Source of the DNA: Nocardiopsis sp. CNT312
GTDB taxonomy: Bacteria; Actinomycetota; Actinomycetes; Streptosporangiales; Streptosporangiaceae
DNA length: 64,000 nucleotides
Assembly: GCF_000515115.1 (NCBI RefSeq)
Contig: NZ_AZXF01000023.1
Coordinates: 42,249-106,248 of the forward strand
Direction: 5' to 3'
Part shown: piece by piece, positions 10,208-18,570 of the stretch
How the letters are laid out: each line of letters begins with the position of its first letter
Position numbering within the stretch: position 1 is the first letter of the stretch
Made by a program: the position numbers and the translations under genes
Notes under the pieces: generated by a model
Told to the model about the DNA's origin: nothing
Seen by the model: the letters and a program-made list of their open reading frames with translations, nothing else
The model's database searches: none

Positions 10208-11062
10208 ATGAACGTGGATCTCGGGAACTACCTTCGCCGTATGCGCGAGCGGATCCAGCCGGAGGAGATCGGCCTGGCGACCCGTGGGCAGCGCCGGGTC
10301 CCGGGGCTGCGGCGGGAGGAGGTGGCCGCGTTGGCCGGCGTCAGCCAGCCCTACTACACCCGCCTGGAGCAGTCCCAGGTACCGCACGCCTCCCCCTCGG
10401 TCCTGCTGTCGATCGCCCGTGTCCTGGAACTGAGCCAGGACGAGCAGGACTACCTGCTCAGGATCGGTACACCAGCCCCGTCGAGGCAGTCGAGGGAGCC
10501 GGTGCCCGACGAGGTCAGCCCGCACACCCGTGTCCTGGTCGAGTCGTTGAACGACGTCGCCGCCGCCGTGCTCAACCACAGGTGCGACATCCTGGCGTGG
10601 AACCCGCTCTACCACCGGCTCATCGCGCCGCACCTGGACGTGGCGGCACCCGGGTCCCCGGAGACCCGTCCCAACGTCATCAAGCTCAACTTCCTGGACG
10701 AGAACGTGCGGGGCCTGTACGCCGACTGGTCCCTGGAGTCGCTGTACAACGTCTCCTACCTGCGCTACATCGCGGCGGGGTACCGGGGCGACCCGCGGTT
10801 CGCGGAGCTGGTCGGCGACCTCGCCATCCAGAGCCCGGAATTCGTCCGTCTGTGGACGAGCCAGCACGTGGCCAACTGCACCGACGGGGAGAAAGCCCTC
10901 GACCACCCGGTCGTGGGGCGGATCACGCTGAAGTACCAGACCGCGGCCCTCCAGGACGGCCACCTGCTCAAGCTGTACTTCACCGACCCCGGCTCCCCCG
11001 ACGAGGCCGCTCTGCGCCTGCTCGGCATGGACATGGAGGCGGAGCGGCCCGGCCCCCCGTGA
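10208..11062 (+). CDS. XRE-family regulator with MmyB-like ligand-binding domain
   Basis: This 284-aa protein has an N-terminal helix-turn-helix (about 3-75) with RRVPGLRREEVAALAGVSQPYYTRLEQ, followed by the MmyB-like domain (about 95-280) containing ILAWNPLYHRLIAPHL, YADWSLESLYNVSYLR and a DGEKALDHP-type loop. The family is often found next to short-chain dehydrogenases, exporters or biosynthetic genes, and MmyB itself activates methylenomycin genes. The ATG at 10208 lies 11 nt after GGAGGGG; a GTG at 10196 overlaps that site and is less likely. It is divergent from the MFS/AKR pair, which it probably controls. A perfect hairpin ends it. Confidence 0.85.
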   Translation: MNVDLGNYLRRMRERIQPEEIGLATRGQRRVPGLRREEVAALAGVSQPYYTRLEQSQVPHASPSVLLSIARVLELSQDEQDYLLRIGTPAPSRQSREPVPDEVSPHTRVLVESLNDVAAAVLNHRCDILAWNPLYHRLIAPHLDVAAPGSPETRPNVIKLNFLDENVRGLYADWSLESLYNVSYLRYIAAGYRGDPRFAELVGDLAIQSPEFVRLWTSQHVANCTDGEKALDHPVVGRITLKYQTAALQDGHLLKLYFTDPGSPDEAALRLLGMDMEAERPGPP

Positions 11063-11080
11063 AGGGGAGGCCGGAGACCG

Positions 11081-11124
11081 CGGGTCCCCGTGTGCGCCCG
11101 CCGAGGGGCGCACACGGGGACCCG
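11081..11124. terminator. Bidirectional hairpin between XRE gene and AvrD operon 3' end
   Basis: Perfect 19-bp arms (11081-11099 and 11106-11124) flank a 6-nt loop in the gap between two convergent genes. Confidence 0.85.
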
Positions 11125-11131
11125 GTGGCCC

Positions 11132-12079
11132 TCAGACCACCCGGACGGCCATGACCCCCCAGCTGAACCCGGACCCGGCGGTCGCGATGACGACCGTGTC
11201 TCCGCGGGAGAGCCGGTCGCCGCGCTCCAGGTCCGCCAGGGCGAGGAAGGGGTCCACCCCGCCGAGGTGGCCGTTTTCTTCGTAGGTGAACACGCTTCGG
11301 TCCGCGTCCGCCCCCATCGCCCTGAGGTAGTCGCGGTGCAGGTCCTGGTTCCCGTGGGTGACCAGGTAGTAGGCGACCTCGTCCGCCGGAGTCCCGGTCT
11401 CGGCCAGGACCGACTCGGTCAGCTCCGTGAAGTTCGCGGTGAAGGCGTCGCCCAGCCCGTCGCGTTTGGCGGTGCGCTCGACCCGGACACCCCCCGTGGT
11501 GGTCTCGCCGTAGTAGTAGTCCACCCACACCGGATCGGTGCGCAGGGCGGAGCCGCGGATCTCGTACCGCGCCTCCTGGGAGAGCAGGACCGCCGCCGCG
11601 CCGTCGGCGAAGTTGAACAGCTCCACGTAGCCGGTGCTGTAGTCGACCAACTGGCTGAGCCGGTCGGAGACGATCACCAGTGCCGCCCGGTGCTTGCCCG
11701 CTTTGACCTGTTCGTCGGCGATGGCCAGGGCGGCGGTGCCCGCGTTGCAGAAATTGGACAGCTCGTAGCAGTGCGCCCGGTGGATGCCCAGTTCCAGGGC
11801 GATCTTGGCGGCGGGGGACCAGAACGGCGTCCCCCACTCGCTGGACCCGGCGTAGACGACGAGCCCGATGTCCTCCGGCGGCACCGGGTTCTGCGCCAGG
11901 AGTTTGGCGGCCGCGTCGCGTCCGATGCTCCACGCGCTCTGCTCCGGGGAGAGGACGGAGACGCTCCCGCTGGGGACGATCTCGCGGATCTTGTCGACGC
12001 CGACGCCGGACCTCCGGCTCATCTCCTCGACGCCGAGGGTCTCGTGAGGTATCTCGATGGTGAAATCGGTGATGCCCAT
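11132..12079 (-). CDS. KASIII-like (FabH-family) condensing or acyl-transfer enzyme
   Basis: This 315-aa thiolase-fold protein is the last gene of the AvrD operon. Cys111 sits in CYELSNFCNAGTAAL, His242 in YLVTHGNQ and Asn269 in EENGHLGGVDP, so a Cys-His-Asn triad is present. The Asn lies in NGHLGG rather than the usual GNTxxAS loop. This sets it apart from chain-initiating FabH (the sister gene at 16542) and recalls secondary-metabolism KASIII proteins, some of which transfer acyl groups to oxygen or nitrogen. I infer a second condensation or an ester-forming acyl transfer in the pathway product. The ATG at 12079 has CGGAG upstream. The longer frame reaching 12700 overlaps the next gene and is rejected. 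Confidence 0.85.
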   Translation of the reverse strand: MGITDFTIEIPHETLGVEEMSRRSGVGVDKIREIVPSGSVSVLSPEQSAWSIGRDAAAKLLAQNPVPPEDIGLVVYAGSSEWGTPFWSPAAKIALELGIHRAHCYELSNFCNAGTAALAIADEQVKAGKHRAALVIVSDRLSQLVDYSTGYVELFNFADGAAAVLLSQEARYEIRGSALRTDPVWVDYYYGETTTGGVRVERTAKRDGLGDAFTANFTELTESVLAETGTPADEVAYYLVTHGNQDLHRDYLRAMGADADRSVFTYEENGHLGGVDPFLALADLERGDRLSRGDTVVIATAGSGFSWGVMAVRVV

Positions 12080-12108
12080 GGTCGCTCCGATGTGTTCTGC
12101 GGGGGCTG

Positions 12109-13089
12109 CTAGACGTACTCCACGACGGAATGGGGGACATAGGGCTTGGTCAGTTCGGCGACCTCGCCCTCGTCCAGGACCACGTCCAGCGCGGCCACGG
12201 CGTCGCGGAGGTGGCCGCTCTTGGTGGCGCCGATGACCGGAGCGGTCACGGCGGGCTGCTGGAGCAGCCAGGCCAGGGCGATCTGGGCGGGCGGGACCCC
12301 GCGGCGTTCGGCGACGTCGGCCACCGCGCGGGCCACGGCGCGGTCGGCACGCTCGGTGGGGCCGTAGAAGCGCTCCTGGATCGGGTCGCCCTCGGTGCGG
12401 GCCGAGCGCGCGTCCCAGTCGCGGGCCAGCTTCCCCCTGGCCAGTGGGCTCCACGGGGTGACCCCGACCCCCTCCTCCGCGCAGTAGGGCAGCATCTCCC
12501 TCTCCTCCTCGCGGTTGATGAGGTTGTAGTGGTTCTGCATGCTGACGAAACGTGTCCACCCGTGCAGGTCGGCGACGTACTGCGCTTTGACGAACTGCCA
12601 GCAGTGCATGGAGGAGGCACCGATGTAGCGGACCTTTCCCGCCCGGACCACGTCGTGGAGCGCCTGCATCGTCTCCTCGACAGGGGTCTCGTAGTCCCAC
12701 CGGTGGATGATGTAGAGGTCGACGTAGTCCGTGCCGAGCCTGCGCAGGCTGGCGTCGAGCTCGCGCATGATGGCCTGCCGGGACAGCCCCTTGGCGAGCG
12801 GGCCGTCGTGCATCGCCTCGTAGACCTTGGTAGCGATGACGACGTCCTCACGCCTGGCCTCGCGTGCGATCGCTGCGCCGAGGAACCGCTCACTGGTGCC
12901 CAGTGAGTAGATGTTGGCGGTGTCGAAGAAGTTGACGCCCAGGTCCAGCGCCTCGGCGATGAACCGGGCCCCCTCCTTCTCCGGCAGCGACCACGGGTGG
13001 GTTCCCAGGTTCGGGTCCCCGTAGCTCATGCACCCCAGGGCCAGGCGGGACACCGTGAGCCCGGAGGAGCCCAGTCGTGCGTACTCCAC
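12109..13089 (-). CDS. Aldo/keto reductase in the AvrD operon
   Basis: This 326-aa enzyme has the catalytic tetrad Asp56, Tyr61 (FFDTANIYSLG), Lys88 (VVIATKVY) and His129 (YIIHRWD), plus the NADPH loop VIGATKSGHLRD. It is closest in style to the YajO group of AKRs acting on sugars and aldehydes. It starts 9 bp after the CMD gene and ends 29 bp before the KASIII-like gene, so it is part of the operon. It could reduce a carbonyl of the pathway intermediate or of a sugar-derived part. The start codon is close to the upstream stop, suggesting coupled translation. Confidence 0.9.
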   Translation of the reverse strand: MEYARLGSSGLTVSRLALGCMSYGDPNLGTHPWSLPEKEGARFIAEALDLGVNFFDTANIYSLGTSERFLGAAIAREARREDVVIATKVYEAMHDGPLAKGLSRQAIMRELDASLRRLGTDYVDLYIIHRWDYETPVEETMQALHDVVRAGKVRYIGASSMHCWQFVKAQYVADLHGWTRFVSMQNHYNLINREEEREMLPYCAEEGVGVTPWSPLARGKLARDWDARSARTEGDPIQERFYGPTERADRAVARAVADVAERRGVPPAQIALAWLLQQPAVTAPVIGATKSGHLRDAVAALDVVLDEGEVAELTKPYVPHSVVEYV

Positions 13090-13098
13090 CGCGTCCCC

Positions 13099-13641
13099 TC
13101 AGTCCTGGATCTCGGTGAGGCGTCCCCAGGAGGCGATGTCCTCGTCCAGGGGGATGGCCAGGCTGTCGAGGTACATCGCCGTCATGGCGCAGTGGCCGGT
13201 CAGGTGGGTGACCTCGGCGATCTCGTTCTGGGTGTAGTGCCGGTTCAGGGCGCGGAAGGCCGCTTCGCCGGCCCGGTGCCGGAGGATGCACTCGTCCACG
13301 TAGTGGACCAGGGCGGCGCGGTCGTCCTCCATGCGGGCGAAGTCGCCCTCCTCGATGACCGCGATCTCCTCCTCGCTGAGCCCGGCCTTCAGGGCCAGGG
13401 GGTAGTGCAGCCGCCGCTCGAACTCGCTCTCGCGCAGCTTGGCCACACGCAGCACGATGACCTCGCGCACGAGATCGCTCAGCAGCCCGACGGTGAAGGA
13501 GGCGCCCAGTGCCAGGTGCGGAGCCGCCGAACCCCGGGTGAGCAGCAGTGCCCGGGTCAGGTTGGACTGGAACTTCTCATAGACGGCGAGCTCTTCCGGC
13601 GACATGTCGGAAACCTCGGTCAGGGTGACGCGAACGGACAT
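13099..13641 (-). CDS. Carboxymuconolactone decarboxylase (CMD) family protein
   Basis: The 180-aa protein has the all-helical CMD/AhpD-like layout: LREVIVLRVAKLRESEFE-type helix near 80, then EIAEVTHLTGHCAMTAMYLDSLAI near 140-165. It lacks the CxxC pair of AhpD peroxidases, so it is not a peroxidase; in biosynthetic loci such proteins are often decarboxylases, lyases or of unknown role. The ATG at 13641 has AGGAAGAG upstream. It lies between the flavin monooxygenase and the aldo-keto reductase. I infer a tailoring step but cannot name the reaction. Confidence 0.75.
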   Translation of the reverse strand: MSVRVTLTEVSDMSPEELAVYEKFQSNLTRALLLTRGSAAPHLALGASFTVGLLSDLVREVIVLRVAKLRESEFERRLHYPLALKAGLSEEEIAVIEEGDFARMEDDRAALVHYVDECILRHRAGEAAFRALNRHYTQNEIAEVTHLTGHCAMTAMYLDSLAIPLDEDIASWGRLTEIQD

Positions 13642-13685
13642 CTCCGGTCTCTCTTCCTGTGGTGTCGCGAACGACGGTGGGTGGG

Positions 13686-15275
13686 TCAGCCGTGGGCCGG
13701 GGCCAGGGGCACCGGGACGGAGGCGGTCTCCGGGGACCGCAGGGTGTTCCGTGAGATCAGGCGTCCGAGCCCTTCCACACGGTCGGTCGAGGTGCCGCCC
13801 GACAGCGGCAGGAGGGCGTCCAGGTGTCCGTCGGGTCTGACGACCAGGGCAGACGCGTGTCGGCCGAGCCTGGACAGCAGGGCCCCCGGCGGCCGTCCGC
13901 CCAGGTCCGTGATCTGGACGCCGTCCACCGTCCGGCGCACCGCGTCGACGAAGGCCGCCCACCGGCCGAACCGGTACTCCAGCCCCGGCCAGAGCAGGAC
14001 GGTGTACCGGTCCACGGCCAGGACCGGCGCGGTGTCCGAGGGGCGCCATCCCAGGGGCAGGCGCTCGCCCGGCGTGAACCCGCGCCGGACGGTGCGCCGC
14101 CCGTAGTGGGTGTCCAGTTGGGCCAACCGGGGCGCCAGGGAGCGCTCCAGCACGCGGGTGGCGGTCCCGAGCCGGTATGCGGTGTCGCGGACCAGTGTCT
14201 GGGACCGCCGCGCGTACAGCCCGATCCGGGCCAGGCGGGTCGACAGGCCGGCCACCTGGTCCACGGCGGGGCGGCGCTCGGTGTCGTAGCTGGACAGCAG
14301 GTGCGGCCGGTACCGTCCCCCGGCCACCCCCGCCAGCTTCCACCCCAGGTTCACCGCGTCCTGGATACCGGTGTTCAGCCCCTGCGCCCCGGACGGGCTC
14401 ATCGCGTGGGCGGCGTCGCCCACCAGGAACACCCGGCCCCGGGCGTAGGTGTCGGCGGATCGCACGTGCGCCGTGAAGACCCCGCTGAAGCGCATGCCCC
14501 CGAGCCTGCGCTCCCCGGGCACCCGTTCCCGGAGCAGCCGTTCGAAGAAGGCGCGGTCGACCGTCTCCTCCCCGTAGCCGTCCGGAACACTGGCTCCCAC
14601 CCGGAACACGCCGTCGCCCAGCGGGGCGAGCACCATGTTCCCCGAACGGGTCAGGTAGTAGGCGGCCTCGCTGCTGGTGCTCTCGCCGATGATCTCGGCG
14701 TCGGTGATGGCGAGCCGGGTGCGCATGGAACGTCCGGCGAACCCGAACCCGAAGGCATCACGCACCGTGCTGCCGTAGCCGTCGGCACCGACCACCCAGG
14801 AGTAGGCGCAGCTCCTGGTCCGACCGTCCGGACCGGTGATGCGGCAGGTCACGCTGTCGGATGACTGCTCGCCTCCGACGAAGGTGCGGTCGTAGCCCAC
14901 CGAGCCGCCCAGGGAGGCGAGGTGCTCCTCCAGGATCGCCTCGGTACGCCACTGAGGGATCGTGATGGCGAACGGGTATCCGGCCCCCCGCAGACGGTCG
15001 AACCGGACCAGGCCGATCATGCGCTTCTCGGAGTAGTAGTTCATCTGGTCGAAGTAGTGGCCGCCCTCCACGAGCCGGCCGGCCACCCCCACGCGGTCGA
15101 GCAGTTCCAGGACGCGCGGCCACAGGATCGTGGCACGCGAGTGCGGGCTCTCCCTCTTGGTCTTGGAGATGATCTCCACGTCCACACCGGCGTGCAGGAG
15201 TTCGCACGCCAGCACGAGTCCGACCGGCCCTGCCCCCACGACGAGGACGCGGGGGCGGTGCGCGCCCTCCTCCAT
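13686..15275 (-). CDS. FAD-dependent aromatic-ring-hydroxylase-type monooxygenase
   Basis: This 529-aa protein of the p-hydroxybenzoate hydroxylase fold has the dinucleotide motif VVGAGPVGLVLACELL near residue 10, the DG motif VVGADGYGSTVRDAFG near 170, and the FAD-ribityl motif VFLVGDAAHAMSPSGAQGLNTG near 300. A C-terminal thioredoxin-like domain runs from about 390. Similar enzymes hydroxylate phenols or polyketides or perform Baeyer-Villiger oxidations using NAD(P)H and O2. The start at 15275 follows the ABM gene by 10 bp. Within the operon it is the likely main oxidative tailoring enzyme. Whether the substrate is aromatic is not known. Confidence 0.9.
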   Translation of the reverse strand: MEEGAHRPRVLVVGAGPVGLVLACELLHAGVDVEIISKTKRESPHSRATILWPRVLELLDRVGVAGRLVEGGHYFDQMNYYSEKRMIGLVRFDRLRGAGYPFAITIPQWRTEAILEEHLASLGGSVGYDRTFVGGEQSSDSVTCRITGPDGRTRSCAYSWVVGADGYGSTVRDAFGFGFAGRSMRTRLAITDAEIIGESTSSEAAYYLTRSGNMVLAPLGDGVFRVGASVPDGYGEETVDRAFFERLLRERVPGERRLGGMRFSGVFTAHVRSADTYARGRVFLVGDAAHAMSPSGAQGLNTGIQDAVNLGWKLAGVAGGRYRPHLLSSYDTERRPAVDQVAGLSTRLARIGLYARRSQTLVRDTAYRLGTATRVLERSLAPRLAQLDTHYGRRTVRRGFTPGERLPLGWRPSDTAPVLAVDRYTVLLWPGLEYRFGRWAAFVDAVRRTVDGVQITDLGGRPPGALLSRLGRHASALVVRPDGHLDALLPLSGGTSTDRVEGLGRLISRNTLRSPETASVPVPLAPAHG

Positions 15276-15285
15276 CGGTCCCCCC

Positions 15286-15579
15286 TCAAGCGCCGACCGC
15301 TTCGAGCCGGTGGACGGTGGCCTCGCTCCGGAAGCAGCCCTCCACCCGGTCCAGGAACTCACGGACGCAGTCCTCCTTCATGTGCTGGTCGATGGCGTCC
15401 TGGTCGGCCCACTCCTCGACCAGGACGACGGTGTTGTCGCGGCCCTGGGAGAGGAAGGCGTCGAAGCGCAGCGCGCCCTCCTCCTCGATGGTCCGCGCGG
15501 CCAGGTCGCGGAAGGCGGCGACCGCGGTGTCGAAGCGCTCGGGGCGCACGTCGAAGACCACGACGATCTGGATGCTCAT
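15286..15579 (-). CDS. Antibiotic biosynthesis monooxygenase (ABM) domain protein
   Basis: This 97-aa ferredoxin-like-fold protein begins MSIQIVVVFDVRPERFD and has RFDAFLSQGRDNTVVLVEEWADQDAIDQHM, the typical ABM core with the FxxxED/W-type segment. Such small dimers act as cofactor-free monooxygenases on polyketide quinols (ActVA-Orf6 type) or as quorum-signal-processing enzymes (LsrG/YgiN type). Its ATG overlaps the stop of the phosphatase gene by 4 nt (15576-15579), implying coupled translation. It sits directly before the flavin monooxygenase, so both may oxidise the same intermediate. Confidence 0.87.
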   Translation of the reverse strand: MSIQIVVVFDVRPERFDTAVAAFRDLAARTIEEEGALRFDAFLSQGRDNTVVLVEEWADQDAIDQHMKEDCVREFLDRVEGCFRSEATVHRLEAVGA

Positions 15580-16250
15580 AGGAGTGCGTTTCCCTTCGGT
15601 GCGAGAGTGACGGCGGGTGGAGCGGGCAGGTCGGCTGAGGCGTCCTCGCAGGAACGGGGGTCGACGTCCCATTGGAGGAGGGAGACGGTCGGCGGGCCGT
15701 ACCCGCCGGTTCCGATGTCGACGCAGGCGGCACGGCAGGTACCGACCATCCCGGAGTGCCGCGCCCCCTGGAGCGCTCGGGCCAGGAGGTCGAGGACACC
15801 GCCGTGGGTCACCACCAGGACGGGCCCGCCCCCGTGTTCCGACGCCGCCACACGGCCGAGGCCGCGGGAGAAGCGGGCGAGGGCGGCGCGGCCGCTCTCG
15901 CCGCCCGGGGGCGCGAACCCCGGGTCGGACCGCAGCCGGTGCAGGACGTCCGGGTGTCGGCGGGAGAACTCGCCGCGTTCCAGGCCGTCCACCGTCCCGA
16001 GGTCGCGCTCCCGCAGTTCGGTGAACACGGTGTGCGTCAGGTCCAGACGGCGGGCCGCGGCCCGTGCGGTCTGCACCGCTCTGAGCATCGGCGACGAGTA
16101 GACGGCGGTCCACCGTCCCGGGGTCAGTGACCGCGCGACCCGCTTCGCTTGGATCCTGCCCTCCTCGTCGAGGGGGGCGTCGCTTTGGCCCTGGAAGCGG
16201 TTCTGCGCGTTGAGCGGGGTCCGGCCGTGGCGGACCAGTGCGGCGCGCAC
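15576..16250 (-). CDS. Histidine phosphatase (phosphoglycerate-mutase-like) family protein
   Basis: The 224-aa protein starts MRAALVRHGRTPLN with the RHG phospho-acceptor His8. It has the paired His149 in LVVTHGG, the acidic ELRERDLG segment near 78-85, and SSPMLRAVQTA near 53-61. This is the cobalamin-phosphatase/PhoE-like branch acting on small phosphate esters. In the AvrD operon a phosphatase makes sense: if AvrD joins a beta-ketoacyl group to a phosphorylated sugar, the product must lose its phosphate, as in A-factor synthesis. It begins 5 bp after the ACP gene and overlaps the ABM gene. Confidence 0.88.
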   Translation of the reverse strand: MRAALVRHGRTPLNAQNRFQGQSDAPLDEEGRIQAKRVARSLTPGRWTAVYSSPMLRAVQTARAAARRLDLTHTVFTELRERDLGTVDGLERGEFSRRHPDVLHRLRSDPGFAPPGGESGRAALARFSRGLGRVAASEHGGGPVLVVTHGGVLDLLARALQGARHSGMVGTCRAACVDIGTGGYGPPTVSLLQWDVDPRSCEDASADLPAPPAVTLAPKGNALL

Positions 16251-16254
16251 GCGC

Positions 16255-16491
16255 TCAGCTCCCGGCCCGCAGCGAGAGCAGGGCGGAGGCGGTCTCTCCG
16301 ATGCTCAGCTCAGGGGTGATGACGCCCTCGGCGATGCTGACCCCCAACTGCTTCTCCAGCAGGAGGGCGACCTCCATGAGGGCCAGGGAGTCCAGGTAGA
16401 GCTCTTCGAACCTGGCCTCCGGGGAGATCTCCTCGGGCGGGACCTGGTACTTCGTCGTCAGGATCTCGGAGATGAGCTCTGTGATGGGCAT
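16255..16491 (-). CDS. Acyl carrier protein
   Basis: This 78-aa acidic protein has the phosphopantetheine site YLDSLALME with Ser35 and the usual four-helix ACP pattern. It lies between the KASIII gene (51 bp upstream) and the phosphatase (5 bp downstream), so it is probably the dedicated carrier on which the beta-ketoacyl chain of this pathway is built, not the fatty-acid ACP. No adenylation, ketosynthase-I/II or acyltransferase gene is present. A short chain made by one KASIII condensation is therefore the likeliest cargo. Confidence 0.93.
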   Translation of the reverse strand: MPITELISEILTTKYQVPPEEISPEARFEELYLDSLALMEVALLLEKQLGVSIAEGVITPELSIGETASALLSLRAGS

Positions 16492-16541
16492 GGGTGTCGC
16501 TCCTTCGCGGCGCGTGGCCGGGGCCGGTGGTGGGGAAGGTC

Positions 16542-17543
16542 TCAGAGAGAGGGCAGTTCGGGCCAGGTGAGGGTGGCGGCTCCCCAGGTGGCGCCGCCTC
16601 CGAACGCGGCCAGCAGGACGCGGTCGCCGCGTCCCAGCCGCCCTTCGGCGGCACTGTCGGCGAGGGCGAGCGGGATGGAGGCCGCGGCGGTGTTGCCGAC
16701 GCGTTCGATGTTGGATACGGCCCGGTCGGAGTCGATGCCGAGCCGTCCGGCCACCGCCCGGAGGATGCGCATGTTGGCCTGGTGGCCGACGAACCAGTCG
16801 ACCTCTTCGATCGTCCATCCGCTGGTGCCGAGGACCTTGAGAGAGGTCTCGCTCATCTGCTGGACCGCGTGCTTGAACACCGGCTGGCCCTCCATGCGGA
16901 AGTAGGTGTCCCCGAGGGCGGGGGGCCGGCCGGAGGCGCGCTGCTCGGCGCCGCCGCCCGGGACCGTGATCAGGTCGCGCAGGCTTCCGTCGCTGCCGGT
17001 GTCGAAGTCCAGGACCGCGCCGTCCTCGGACCGGTCTCCGGCGCGCAGGGCGAGCGCTCCCGCGCCGTCACCGAAGATGGCGACCGTCGAGCGGTCCTCG
17101 GGGTCGAGCAGGGTACTGAAGGACTCCGCGCCGATCACGACGGCGCTCCCGGCCGTGCCGGCGGTGATGGCGGCCGTCGCGGTCTGGAGCGCGTAGACGA
17201 ACCCGGAGCAGACCGCGGAGACATCGAAGGCGGAGGCGCCGACCAGCCCCATGCGGCTGGCCACGGTCGGCGCGGTGGCGGGACAGAGCCGGTCGGGTGT
17301 GGTGGTCGCGACCACGACCAGGTCGACCGAGTCCAGGCCGGCCTGCTTCATGGCCCGGGACCCGGCTTCGGTGGCCAGGTCCCCCGTGGAGGTTCCGGCC
17401 TCCACGACATGGCGCTGGCGGATACCGGTGCGGGTACGGATCCATTCGTCGGAGGTGTCGAGGCGTTGTGCCAGTTCATGGTTGGTGACGACTCGGGGCG
17501 GCAGGGCGCCGCCCACGCCGGTGACGACCGCTGTGGGTCCCAT
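16542..17543 (-). CDS. 3-oxoacyl-ACP synthase III (FabH-type KASIII)
   Basis: This 333-aa protein has the complete KASIII triad: Cys112 (DVSAVCSGFVYAL), His254 (FVGHQANMRIL) and Asn284 (ERVGNTAAASIP), and the N-terminal TSDEWIRTRTGI segment of true FabH. The expected reaction is condensation of an acyl-CoA with malonyl-ACP to give a beta-ketoacyl-ACP, the substrate class used by AvrD- and AfsA-type enzymes. The ATG at 17543 lies 16 bp after the AvrD stop. Because it sits in an operon with its own ACP, it is assigned to secondary metabolism, not bulk fatty-acid synthesis. Confidence 0.93.
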   Translation of the reverse strand: MGPTAVVTGVGGALPPRVVTNHELAQRLDTSDEWIRTRTGIRQRHVVEAGTSTGDLATEAGSRAMKQAGLDSVDLVVVATTTPDRLCPATAPTVASRMGLVGASAFDVSAVCSGFVYALQTATAAITAGTAGSAVVIGAESFSTLLDPEDRSTVAIFGDGAGALALRAGDRSEDGAVLDFDTGSDGSLRDLITVPGGGAEQRASGRPPALGDTYFRMEGQPVFKHAVQQMSETSLKVLGTSGWTIEEVDWFVGHQANMRILRAVAGRLGIDSDRAVSNIERVGNTAAASIPLALADSAAEGRLGRGDRVLLAAFGGGATWGAATLTWPELPSL

Positions 17544-17559
17544 GGCTCTCCCTACGTTG

Positions 17560-18570
17560 TCAGGCGGTGCGCAGCCGGTGTGCGACGGCGCAGTCCACGT
17601 GCACTCCGCCGAGGTCGCCGACGATGTCCGCCGTGCGCCAAACGGCGTCATCCGTCTCCAGGAGCAGGGGGTGTTCGATGGCGGTGTCCACACGGACCCC
17701 GTGTCCGGTGGGGCGGTCTGGGCGCGCGGCCGACATGGCGGTCCGGCGCATCCACAGGGTGTCGCTGTCCGAGCGCCGTATCCCGTCCAGGTCGTAGAGC
17801 ATCACCTGCGCCAGTTGGAGCGCGGTGACGAAGGCGTCGACCATGGTCACCGACGGCTGGTGCGCCGCTTCGAGACCGCTGGTCGGCCAGGGGTGCGGGC
17901 CGTCGCCCGTGAGGGCGAGGTCGGCCTCGGCGCGCAGCCCGCCGGGGTCGATGGACACATTGCGGATCTCCTGGCGCCGGGACCGGAACCCCTGACCGAA
18001 GTACCGCCGTTCGGCGGGGCCGAGGAGGGCGTCGGGGGAGGCGTGGATGTGTTCGCCCGGTACGGGGGCGGTCTCCGGGTGCACCACTTCGCACCTGGTC
18101 CGCATCGTTCCGACGGTGCAGTCCACGAGGGAGACCCACAGGGAGGGGTCGTCCCGCGAGGGCTCGCGGCTGCGCCGTACGGCGTGTGCGCGGAGGTCAC
18201 CCAGGTCCTCCATCGGTGTGGTTCCGGCCGAGATCCTGACGGAGCGCAGCCAGGCCCGCTCCGTACCCGCCGGTCCGTCTCCGGCGACGCAGAGTTCGCT
18301 CAGTTCAGCGGCCGTCACCAGTCCGTCGATCGTGCTGAAGTGCGGGGGCAGCTGCCCTTTCGCGCCTTTCTTCGACCAGTCGTCCGGGTAACGAACCGCC
18401 AGTCTGGAGGCGACTCGGACATCGTTGGTGACATCTGTGGTCCGTGTGACTCGGATGTCGGTGTGTTCGTAGGAGACCCGTCGGAAACCTTTTCCGAAGA
18501 ATCTCTTTTCGCTCGGGCCGAGTTGGTCGTCCACGGAGGAGAGGAAAGTTGGGGTCGATACAGAATTCAC
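17560..18570 (-). CDS. AvrD-family protein (syringolide synthase-like, double hot-dog)
   Basis: This 336-aa protein resembles AvrD of Pseudomonas syringae (about 311 aa), which directs synthesis of syringolides, thought to form from a beta-ketoacyl unit and D-xylulose phosphate. Two halves repeat each other. LGPSEKRFFGKGFR (18-31) matches LGPAERRYFGQGFR (183-196), and STIDGLVTAAEL (79-90) matches VTMVDAFVTALQL (241-253). This is as expected of tandem hot-dog folds like those of AfsA. AfsA itself is less likely because the RFFGxGFR signature is AvrD-like. The GTG start overlaps the thioesterase stop (GTGA). With KASIII, ACP and phosphatase next door, I infer it esterifies a sugar phosphate with a beta-ketoacyl group, followed by cyclisation. 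The identification is from memory of the family and has not been checked by alignment. Confidence 0.8.
   Translation of the reverse strand: MNSVSTPTFLSSVDDQLGPSEKRFFGKGFRRVSYEHTDIRVTRTTDVTNDVRVASRLAVRYPDDWSKKGAKGQLPPHFSTIDGLVTAAELSELCVAGDGPAGTERAWLRSVRISAGTTPMEDLGDLRAHAVRRSREPSRDDPSLWVSLVDCTVGTMRTRCEVVHPETAPVPGEHIHASPDALLGPAERRYFGQGFRSRRQEIRNVSIDPGGLRAEADLALTGDGPHPWPTSGLEAAHQPSVTMVDAFVTALQLAQVMLYDLDGIRRSDSDTLWMRRTAMSAARPDRPTGHGVRVDTAIEHPLLLETDDAVWRTADIVGDLGGVHVDCAVAHRLRTA

Noticed and set aside
17560..18570. Assignment as AfsA (A-factor synthase)
   Set aside because: Both are double hot-dog enzymes, but the repeated LGPxExRxFGxGFR signature and neighbours fit AvrD better. Kept as an alternative.
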